From NCBI RefSeq assembly GCF_026914185.1, contig NC_070571.1, positions 248,001-312,000 on the forward strand: a DNA stretch of 64,000 nucleotides, read 5' to 3'. Under the pieces are notes generated by a model that saw only the letters and a program-made list of their open reading frames with translations, was not told the DNA's origin and did no database searches. This DNA is from Puccinia triticina. Its lineage: Eukaryota > Basidiomycota > Pucciniomycetes > Pucciniales > Pucciniaceae. Position numbers and translations under genes: made by a program. Below, in pieces: positions 1 through 7,813 of this stretch (positions are counted from its first letter, which is position 1; every line of letters starts with the position of its first letter).

Positions 1-33
1 AATTCATAGATATTCATTGCTTTTGTCTCATTA
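1..33 (+). repeat. 3' end of left copia LTR
   Basis: These bases match 11,392-11,424, ending in TCTCATTA in both copies. After that the left copy enters the primer site and the right copy enters unrelated flank. The rest of this LTR lies outside the window. Confidence 0.8.
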
Positions 34-46
34 GGTTATGAGCCTG
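34..46 (+). promoter_or_regulatory. Primer binding site, half-tRNA-iMet type
   Basis: GGTTATGAGCCTG directly follows the LTR. It is complementary to the anticodon stem-loop of initiator tRNA-Met (anticodon CAU) rather than to a tRNA 3' end. Drosophila copia is known to prime in this way from a cleaved half-tRNA. Match and position are seen; priming is inferred. Confidence 0.65.
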
Positions 47-608
47 TAAATCTTGCCATACCTCCCTTCCCGATCTCTCTATCAGCAAGGTAGCTTTGGA
101 TCAAGCATAATCGACCTGTCTCTCTCAGTATCTTCAAGAATCGCCATCAATCTTCAAGGGTATCCCAGGTTAGGGAATAATCGTCCCGACACACCTTTTT
201 TGTTTGCTTTCTTTCTCCGGCTCTCTTCGCTTGGCGGACCATTGGATCTTCTGAGGTTATCGAGCACCTGCGACTGTTTACTTGATTTTCTGAGTCTTCA
301 TCGCTTTCCCCACAACCCTCTCTGACAGCGGAAGAACAAGCACATTGTGATAAAGCGAAGCAGTACGCCAACACTGTGAAATCTACTCCCTGGCACGGGG
401 TAGGGCTTAGACACAATCTTGTTATTCCAACGTCTACTCCTCTCTCTTTTTTTTCCCAAAGAACTCAGACGATCAAGTAAGTAGTTTCAGACTGCTCGCT
501 TGCCTCGGTTGACTCTTTGGTCTACCTCCCCCCTCTTCCCCCCTCCGTTTCTTTTGTTTTATGTCCGATCCCATTCAACCGGCCCCCCCTTCTGGTTCTC
601 AACGCCGC
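47..608 (+). other. Copia leader and probable original gag start
   Basis: No long ORF is convincing here. The stretch is pyrimidine-rich near 430-560. An ATG at 561 opens a Pro/Ser/Gln-rich frame that is cut by the nested insertion at 608. Following that frame across the insertion (resuming at 5994) meets a stop near 6077, so either the copy has decayed or gag starts downstream. Confidence 0.4.
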
Positions 609-1457
609 TATGGAGCTCCGTCCGGTGCTAGGCCGGCGGCAGCGCTGGGAGGGGAATGGTGTCGGGTGACTGCCCTCACGGATCGGTCCGGAAAGATGAG
701 ACAGAAGATTCGAGGTGATAGCGTTGTGGAGGTGGTTTTGAGAGTTCGCCGAGGGTTGGATTCTCGGCGGCGGTTTTGTTGAGGATTCTGGGATGATTTG
801 AGGGATTCGTCGAAAGGAGTTGGATTCTTGGGACTTGGACTCTGGATTCTAGACTCTGGACTCGAGATGGCGGATCAGAATGCCATGGCCTCCCTTCCTC
901 CAAGTTCCGCGAACTTGGACTCAGGGAGACACATGTCACATGTATTTCATCATCTCCTTGCGCGCCACGCGCGCACACAACCCAACACAACACAGAGAGA
1001 AAAGAAAAAGAAAAACAAAACAGAACAAAAAAAAAAAAGAAAGCAAAACAAAATAGCAAAACTCAGCAGAGAGAAAGATAGAGGAGGAAGGAAAAAAAAA
1101 CCACAGCCTAGAATATGAGGAAGAAAAGCCACAAACCAGAGAGAGGAAAGAGAAAAGCAGATCAAAACAAAGAAAACAGGAATAAACCCACAGCACAAGC
1201 TGTGTTAGGACCATGAAAAATAAACAGAGGGTGACTAGAGGGAAGAGGGATAAGATGGAAAGGAGTGAGGAAGGGGAGGAGAGAAAAGGGCCCAGACAGG
1301 AAATATGAAGGAGGAACAAAATGGGGGAAAGGAAGCTGGAGGTGGAAACTGAAGCTTGAGGATTGAGCCTTGAGGGTCTTGAACTGTGAGTCTTGATGTG
1401 AGCGCCGGTGAGCTTTGAGAACTGAAAATTGATTTGACTACCGGGTTGACCACCACA
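609..1457 (-). repeat. 3' LTR of the RT-less element
   Basis: Direct copy of 5141-5989. On the minus strand it runs from TGTGGTGG to CTCCATA. It contains long A-rich and purine-rich tracts on the plus strand. The ORFs that can be read in it recur identically in both copies and are not genes. Confidence 0.85.
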
Positions 1458-1523
1458 TCCCACCACCACTTACAGTCTGTCCCTAGACTGTGCGGTCTCC
1501 GCCAAAGATCCTGTCGAACCGCG

Positions 1524-1641
1524 CTGAAGAAAAGAAACAAAGGGGACCCGGCGGGTGGCTCACGACAGTGGCGAATGTAGAGCTTACGACAATTTTTCGG
1601 TAGTAGATACCCGAGGTGCATACCGAGGAGGGGGAACTTAC
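1524..1641 (-). other. Intron-like cassette 1 of the RT-less element
   Basis: Read on the minus strand it starts GTAAGT and ends in a pyrimidine tract plus CAG. Its body matches cassettes at 3118-3227 and 4648-4750, sharing a GCACCTCGGGTAT-like segment and a GTGAGCC block upstream of the acceptor. The ORF stop TAA overlaps its donor. Confidence 0.5.
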
Positions 1642-4600
1642 TTTTGGTCTCCAATGCCCCCACGAGGAAAGTATTCCTTGACCTGATCCGCCGCGAACCG
1701 ACGTTTGAGTTCCGCGCCATCGAGCTCGGCGAGAACATAAGAGCCTCCGTGAACTTGCTTGACGATCCGATAGGGCCCGTTCCATTTGTGGGCGAAAAGC
1801 TGCCCCCACTGAACCTCCAATGACCGGTTGTAAGCGAGGACTAGAGTACCGGGAGAAAGAGAGTCGCGCAACCTATCCGAGTTCCGATCTTGCCAATAGC
1901 GAATAGAGTCCGCACGGGATTTCATCATCCGATCATGAGCGACTCGCCGAGATTCTTCACTGCGCTCGAGCTGTCTGGACCGCGCCACAAGTAGGTCGGA
2001 GGTACCGCGTACCTCATCCCAGTCCACTCCAAGGAAGGATTCGATATCTAGGTCAATGGGGAGGGCGGCACGCTGCCCGAACACGAGCTCGTACGGCGAG
2101 TAGCCCGTCGTGCGCTTGGTGGAGATACGATCCGCGAAAAGTACTAGAGGCAGGAACTTCCTACAGTTCTTGCCCGATTCGCCAGCGAGTTTGACCAGAG
2201 CCGCCTTCAGTGGCGCGTGCCCACGCTCGACCATTCCCTGAGCCTCCGGATAATATGGCGTCGAGACCCTGTGTTGCCCTGGCAAAGACCTCAGCATCTC
2301 CGCCAGTGCTCCGCCAAACTCCGATCGAAATACCAGTAGTTTACCCTCGTTGCGGAGGAGCTCCTGAAACGTCTTGATCCCAATTGAACGAGGATCTTGA
2401 AACAAAGCCGTAATCAAAACCTTCTCAAGATAAAACACGGATAGCTTATTCCTTTTATGGAGATGACCTTCTGGCGTGGGGAGCAACTCCGCGCCGTCGA
2501 ACGATAGCGGATCTTCAAGCTGAACCAAGCGCTCCGCGAGCTCGCGGGGCTGGCTGATCAGAACCATGTTGGTTGGTTGTTTCAGACCGATGGCCTTTTG
2601 ACTGAAGGTGAGCAATAGAGTTGGGGTGTGTGGATGAAATACAGGAACATTCGCCAGCGAGTCAGAAACCAAAACCTCTTGTACTATGAAACCGGCGAGA
2701 GAGGCCATTTGGAGGCCGCTATCGAGATCCGTGATATGAGCATCCGCGACGCAAACTTCCAGAAACGATGGCAAGGAATTTTTCTGGGACAATGGTTCAG
2801 TCGAATTTGGTTCAGACGTGGGGGGCTGTGGGCAGCTTAAATCTCCAGTTGATGGTTGAGCAAGCTCCGGCTTGACTCTCATGTAATTCTTGGATTGTTT
2901 CTCAATCTGAAGATGAAATCTTGATGACTGGAAGGAAAAGAAAGCGCAACGTGTAGCTCGGCTACAATCCACGCTATACGATCGAGAAAACTGAAGAGCT
3001 GAGCTTTTCCTCTTGAGTCGCAGCTCTCGAAACCACTCCTGGTCCTTTTCCAGGTGAATCAAGGTGAATCTGATCCCGCTAAACTGATTGATGGCGGTCG
3101 GGATTATCGAGGCCGAACTGAAAAAAGCAAGAGGCGACGGGGTGTGGCTCACAAGAGTGGCGGATCGTAGAGTTTTGACGACATAACGGGTATCTACCCG
3201 GAGGCGCATACCAAGGAAAGGACTTACTTTCGGTCTCTCAGCCTCCGCCAGGCTTAAACCTCCTTGAACGCGCTCCAATTGAAGAAGAAGTAGTTTACCC
3301 TCATTGCGGAGATGATCTTCAGATGTCCAAAGGGGGTCGGGGCCTACTCCTGTTCGGCTCCGCGCGAGGAAGAAATCCACCTTCACCACCAAAGTGAAAG
3401 AGACCAGTAGAAACCTTGAGTCAATCTGAAACAATGAACCACGATAAGGATTGAAAGGACCGCTAGGTGAGATGAGATTGAGGGGAGTTGATGGCTTCGT
3501 GGTGTCTTGAATCCTGAGGAGCGATTCTTGAGAACGCGAATTCTGATCCGGCAAAAAAATGTGATTTGGAAAAGCCTCTTGCACTAGATCTTGATTGAGC
3601 ATCATCTGAGCATGCTGAGCCTTGATTAAGGGTGCCGTATGACCTGAAGGGAGTTCCCAGTGACTCGGCTCCAGCATGTTCGGTCGATCAGACTGACAAA
3701 GAAGATCAGAGGACTGGTAGCAGGCTGTCGGCGTAAGATCTTCAACGACACGGGGACCCGGAAAAGATTCAACGGCAAGAGGTTCAAAGGATTTGCAATC
3801 TTCAAGAGATTCCCCGGCAGGATCAGTGTGACTCAACCCTTTGTTCGATGGATCGAAAGGCTCCGAATTGTAGCCCATGCATCTCTCTTCATGTTCAGCT
3901 CTAGCAAGAGGCTCGGATGCGACAACAGCAGGAGGATTAAATTGTTGGCGGCTTCCGCAACTCCCATTCGATGGTTGTGGGGGCTGGGAAAAGGCGCGAC
4001 TCGGCTCTTCAGTTGATCGCTCGACAGGCTCGGGATCAGCGGACATATCTTCTTCTTCTGAATGGGGGGTCGTACACGCGAGCTCAAAAGGGCTCAGGCC
4101 TGGTGGGAAGAATACGGAGGGAAGGCCGGATGACTCGAGTTTGTCAGGTTGCCTCTGAGCGGCATCGGATCGAAAATCTTCTGCAAGAGACGGGAACGCA
4201 AGCGGACTAGGAAGGGAGATCTGCTTAGCCAGAGCTCCTTCGGCGTGACTCGGCTGTTCATCTTCAACTGAGTTGGAAACCATACGCGCGGGATCGGTGG
4301 GAGGTTTGAATGGTTGCCAGCTTCCGCAACTGAAGTTTAACCTGAAAGGGGGATCAGCTTGTCCCCAGTACGCGAGCATCGACGCTTTCAAATCGGGCCA
4401 TCTATGGTTCTTGAATCCCTCAAACGTTTCCATCATGTCGAAAACTTCGTCAGAACAGATGAAAAGTCGAAGCTGCCGGGCCATGTCATATTCAGAGGCG
4501 CCATTGATCCGGGCCGCCCTCTCATACAAATCAAGAAATTTCTCCACGTCTGTACCGTCAAAACCAAGATCCCGATCTTGAGGTACAATCCTGACCATCC

Positions 4601-4706
4601 GATGTTGAGGGATCACGTCTGCCATCATATGATCGATCCACACGGAACTACGGAAGTATTTGACGGACAGAGGCGGCTCACAGCGTGGCGGTGATGCTTT
4701 TGACAA
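1638..4706 (-). CDS. Gag-integrase fusion ORF of the RT-less element
   Basis: Open frame of 1022 codons; the 4706 start is a TTG, and an ATG pair around residue 27 is a better start. Residues about 30-125 resemble the gag domain of element A. The middle is low-complexity and rich in Ser, Pro and Glu, with no zinc knuckle, protease, RT or RNase H visible. Residues about 815-1010 match the integrase C-terminal half of element A almost motif for motif (YYPEA-GM-ERGH, FADRISTKRTTGYSPYELVFGQ, WNGP-RI). Only the last catalytic acid (E827) of the DDE triad is present, so it cannot be an active integrase. A segment encoding LRNEGKLL occurs twice (minus strand near 2336-2370 and 3291-3325), showing internal duplication. 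The frame staying open over 3 kb without enzymatic domains is notable. Confidence 0.7.
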   Translation of the reverse strand: MSKASPPRCEPPLSVKYFRSSVWIDHMMADVIPQHRMVRIVPQDRDLGFDGTDVEKFLDLYERAARINGASEYDMARQLRLFICSDEVFDMMETFEGFKNHRWPDLKASMLAYWGQADPPFRLNFSCGSWQPFKPPTDPARMVSNSVEDEQPSHAEGALAKQISLPSPLAFPSLAEDFRSDAAQRQPDKLESSGLPSVFFPPGLSPFELACTTPHSEEEDMSADPEPVERSTEEPSRAFSQPPQPSNGSCGSRQQFNPPAVVASEPLARAEHEERCMGYNSEPFDPSNKGLSHTDPAGESLEDCKSFEPLAVESFPGPRVVEDLTPTACYQSSDLLCQSDRPNMLEPSHWELPSGHTAPLIKAQHAQMMLNQDLVQEAFPNHIFLPDQNSRSQESLLRIQDTTKPSTPLNLISPSGPFNPYRGSLFQIDSRFLLVSFTLVVKVDFFLARSRTGVGPDPLWTSEDHLRNEGKLLLLQLERVQGGLSLAEAERPKVSPFLGMRLRVDTRYVVKTLRSATLVSHTPSPLAFFSSASIIPTAINQFSGIRFTLIHLEKDQEWFRELRLKRKSSALQFSRSYSVDCSRATRCAFFSFQSSRFHLQIEKQSKNYMRVKPELAQPSTGDLSCPQPPTSEPNSTEPLSQKNSLPSFLEVCVADAHITDLDSGLQMASLAGFIVQEVLVSDSLANVPVFHPHTPTLLLTFSQKAIGLKQPTNMVLISQPRELAERLVQLEDPLSFDGAELLPTPEGHLHKRNKLSVFYLEKVLITALFQDPRSIGIKTFQELLRNEGKLLVFRSEFGGALAEMLRSLPGQHRVSTPYYPEAQGMVERGHAPLKAALVKLAGESGKNCRKFLPLVLFADRISTKRTTGYSPYELVFGQRAALPIDLDIESFLGVDWDEVRGTSDLLVARSRQLERSEESRRVAHDRMMKSRADSIRYWQDRNSDRLRDSLSPGTLVLAYNRSLEVQWGQLFAHKWNGPYRIVKQVHGGSYVLAELDGAELKRRFAADQVKEYFPRGGIGDQK
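3118..3227 (-). other. Intron-like cassette 2 of the RT-less element
   Basis: Minus strand: GTAAGTCC at the start, a T-rich tract and CAG at the end, body clearly homologous to cassette 1. The long ORF reads through it. Removing its 110 nt would shift the frame into an early stop, so retention is needed for the full fusion protein. Confidence 0.5.
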
Positions 4707-4750
4707 TATGTAGAAGCTTCGGAGGTGCTACTGATTTGGTGGGGACTTAC
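4648..4750 (-). other. Intron-like cassette 3 of the RT-less element
   Basis: Minus strand: starts GTAAGTCCCC just upstream of the gag-like region and shares GCACCTCCG and GTGAGCC blocks with cassettes 1 and 2. A possible acceptor (CTTCCGTAG) ends it at 4648. The 3' boundary is the least certain of the three. Confidence 0.4.
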
Positions 4751-5088
4751 TTTTACACCCTTAATGCCCCGCCGCTGAACCCCTAAAAAAAAAAAAAAAA
4801 AGAAAAGAAAGAAGGATCGAGGACCAGAAACGTCTTGATCCTAAAACGCGGACTAGACCGAATCCTGAGACGAGATCGACGGCGATGGATGGATGGGATG
4901 TGCTTTGAGGCACCGTTGGCGCCTCAAAGGGATCCGCGCCTCCTGCCGCAAATGCTTGAGAATCGATTTGGGAGAGAATCAAAGCCCCGTTCAGCTAGGA
5001 GTCTAAGATTCGAACGGATGGGAATCAAAAGAAGAAGCCTCAAAAAAAAAGAAAAATATAACCGCCAAACGGCCTCAAAACCACAGTG
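4751..5088 (-). other. Leader of the RT-less element
   Basis: Untranslated-looking stretch between the primer site and the gag-like ORF. It has two A-rich runs on the plus strand (near 4786-4812 and 5040-5057) and no supported gene. Confidence 0.4.
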
Positions 5089-5138
5089 CGAGACTGTAAA
5101 TCTTGAGGTCGCTGGTTCGATCCCGGCTCGGGGGACCA
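5089..5138 (+). other. Copy of the 3' half of tRNA-Tyr, extended primer site
   Basis: The plus strand reads as a tRNA from the anticodon arm to the 3' end: anticodon stem-loop with GTA (loop CTGTAAA), 5-nt variable loop, T arm with TTCGATC, acceptor strand TCGGGGG, discriminator A and an encoded CCA (5136-5138), two bases from the LTR edge. On the element's strand this is a TGG-initiated primer site. Usual primer sites stop after about 18 nt at A58; here identity to tRNA runs about 50 nt. No intron interrupts the anticodon loop. There is no 5' half, so it is not a tRNA gene. Confidence 0.75.
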
Positions 5139-5140
5139 AA

Positions 5141-5989
5141 TATGGAGCTCCGTCCGGTGCTAGGCCGGCGGCAGCGCTGGGAGGGGAATGGTGTCGGGTG
5201 ACTGCCCTCACGGATCGGTCCGGAAAGATGAGACAGAAGATTCGAGGTGATAGCGTTGTGGAGGTGGTTTTGAGAGTTCGCCGAGGGTTGGATTCTCGGC
5301 GGCGGTTTTGTTGAGGATTCTGGGATGATTTGAGGGATTCGTCGAAAGGAGTTGGATTCTTGGGACTTGGACTCTGGATTCTAGACTCTGGACTCGAGAT
5401 GGCGGATCAGAATGCCATGGCCTCCCTTCCTCCAAGTTCCGCGAACTTGGACTCAGGGAGACACATGTCACATGTATTTCATCATCTCCTTGCGCGCCAC
5501 GCGCGCACACAACCCAACACAACACAGAGAGAAAAGAAAAAGAAAAACAAAACAGAACAAAAAAAAAAAAGAAAGCAAAACAAAATAGCAAAACTCAGCA
5601 GAGAGAAAGATAGAGGAGGAAGGAAAAAAAAACCACAGCCTAGAATATGAGGAAGAAAAGCCACAAACCAGAGAGAGGAAAGAGAAAAGCAGATCAAAAC
5701 AAAGAAAACAGGAATAAACCCACAGCACAAGCTGTGTTAGGACCATGAAAAATAAACAGAGGGTGACTAGAGGGAAGAGGGATAAGATGGAAAGGAGTGA
5801 GGAAGGGGAGGAGAGAAAAGGGCCCAGACAGGAAATATGAAGGAGGAACAAAATGGGGGAAAGGAAGCTGGAGGTGGAAACTGAAGCTTGAGGATTGAGC
5901 CTTGAGGGTCTTGAACTGTGAGTCTTGATGTGAGCGCCGGTGAGCTTTGAGAACTGAAAATTGATTTGACTACCGGGTTGACCACCACA
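5141..5989 (-). repeat. 5' LTR of the RT-less element
   Basis: Direct copy of 609-1457, adjacent to the tRNA-Tyr primer site, which identifies it as the 5' LTR. Followed on the plus strand by CCGC, the right target duplication. Confidence 0.85.
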
Positions 5990-6493
5990 CCGCACATCCG
6001 CTTCCTCCGCTTGGTCAGGACAATCGATCGCCAAACTCAGTGGACAGGATCTAGTCGACGCAGTCACAGCATCAATTTGAGACACTCCTCATCATCTGGA
6101 TCAGATTTTTGGTCAAATCCCCGGTCCCAACAATCAACCAGTTCCGCCAACTCAATCACCAGGTGAAATCACTGTCATCAACCAGAGGATCCAGATGCTT
6201 GGCAGCAAGCACGACCGGCCACTCCCAGAAATAGATACTATCCGCAACTCCCGGATTTTGCGGCTTTCCAACCGACTGACGCTGACGCTGTCCTGACGGA
6301 ACAACACTACGCTCCCCTGCCACGGTCCACATTTCGACAACCGATTTTTCCTCCCCCTGCTCCACCACCACCTCCTCCCCCTTCCCCCTCTTTTGCATCG
6401 CCGGTCATATCTCAAGAGGACAACTCGTCCGATAACATCAACATCCCACCTTCACCCCCGTCTCCCAATCACCCTCCGCCAACCTCTTTCGTC

Positions 6494-7498
6494 ATGGACC
6501 CTCCGCCTCATCTCTCCGCGGCGCAACGTGCAGCAGATCTGGCCAAAGCCAAAGCGCAGCTAGAAGAGTCAAAGATTGTTGGCCAGGCGATTCATACGGC
6601 AACTTCGAACATCCCAACTGAAAACGTCCTCGCCGCCGATGGATCAAATTTCGAAACTTGGACCCGTGAGTTGCGTGAAAAGGCCACTATCCATCTCAAT
6701 GACAAAGACTTTTTCAGCAAGACCAAGGCGAATTCGGTCCTTGAGAAGATTGGGCGAGCAATATTCCTGGCGATGATTCACGAATCACTCAAATCGGATG
6801 TCCATGGTTCGGCATCTTGTCACAACATGTTTGACCTGATGTTCAAGAAGTTCAAATCGGTCAGCAGGGCGGCTCAACTAGACGTGTTTTACCGCTTCAT
6901 CGAGTTCAAGAATTTGGCAAATCCGACAGCAGCTGGGGTGGCGTCAAGTCTCAAGGATCTGGCGACAGAGTGGAAGAACCTGAAAGTCGATCTGACCGTG
7001 GACATCTTCATGGGTTTTGTCCTTCAAAGCAGTCTGGGGTGAGACACATCTCTTGGTATTGATTTCGACAGACGGGTAGAGTTAGAACTTCAACAATCAC
7101 CTGACTGCGTTACCCCGACTTTTGATCGACTGATCCAGCTCCTTACGGCCTGCAAGCTTCAAGACAAGCACACGAGACCGGCCAGCAAGCCTCAATCGAT
7201 TCCAAGTCACTCGCCAGCCATCCACCACTCGTCGACGGAATTGCCGCCTTTTGATCAATCGGCTTTTCTGGCTGACATCCCTGAGATTGAATGGCCGGCG
7301 GCGCTCAAATTTCATCACGTCACGGCGAACAGATGCTGGAGCTGCGGCGACGCCACCCACTATCTCAGGGATTGTCCGACCCGCTCCAGAGCAACTCCGG
7401 TAAACAGAAGGCAGCGCGGCCCGGGTGCACTATCATACCGCCCAGCACAGCTTCCTCGGCAACAACACCACCAGGCACCTTTTCTCCCTATGATTTGA
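6494..7498 (+). pseudogene. gag: Copia gag, broken by an in-frame TGA
   Basis: The frame from ATG 6494 continues for 335 codons but carries one TGA at 7040-7042; the same frame continues immediately after it with coherent gag sequence. The first part is the capsid-like region typical of copia gag (NFETWTRELREKA near the start). The second part ends in a CCHC knuckle (CWSC...H...C, near 7333-7372), the RNA-binding nucleocapsid motif. Upstream in-frame sequence is Pro-rich, so the true N-terminus may be earlier. The stop looks like a point mutation (CGA to TGA is the simplest route), though readthrough cannot be excluded. Between 7499 and 7813 the sequence stays Pro/Gln-rich but is out of frame. 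Confidence 0.75.
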
Positions 7499-7813
7499 GC
7501 GGTATATCCCCCTCCTGTCTTCACCTACGGTCAGCCTCCCTTTCAAGCCCCGCCCGGTATCCAACCTTGACATCAGTTTCACCCGAATCAGTTCTTTCAG
7601 CAATACCCCGCGCCCTACCCTCCCGGTTTTCCCCAGTTTTCAAATCCAGCCAATCAGCAACCTGGTCAAACCCTACGACCTGCCGACAGCTACCGACCAT
7701 CTCAAAACCAGCAACAACGTCAACAACACGGTCAAGTCCGTTCTTGACCAGACCATCAACAAGGGGGTGGGGCATCAGCAAAGGAGGCCGAAGTATCAGA
7801 CTTCCCCGATGGG

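Larger units (their letters stand above)
609..5989 (-). mobile_element. Complete non-autonomous gypsy-related LTR element (RT-less)
   Basis: Two 849-bp direct repeats (609-1457 and 5141-5989) bound the unit. The 4-bp duplication CCGC lies at 605-608 and 5990-5993. The minus orientation is set by the single long ORF (4706 down to 1638) and by a tRNA-Tyr primer site next to the right-hand LTR. The ORF keeps a gag-like N-terminal region and the C-terminal part of an integrase related to element A, but no RT or RNase H, so mobility would need proteins from a relative. The LTR copies look identical where I compared them, implying recent insertion into the older copia copy. Confidence 0.85.

Noticed and set aside
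676..1469. Hydrophobic, Phe/Leu/Ser-rich minus-strand ORFs in the LTR, suggesting membrane proteins
   Set aside because: They are translations of A- and purine-rich LTR sequence, occur identically in both LTR copies and lack any start context or conserved domain.
5089..5138. Functional tRNA-Tyr gene
   Set aside because: The 5' half and the matching acceptor strand are missing, and CCA is encoded; it fits a primer-site copy better.
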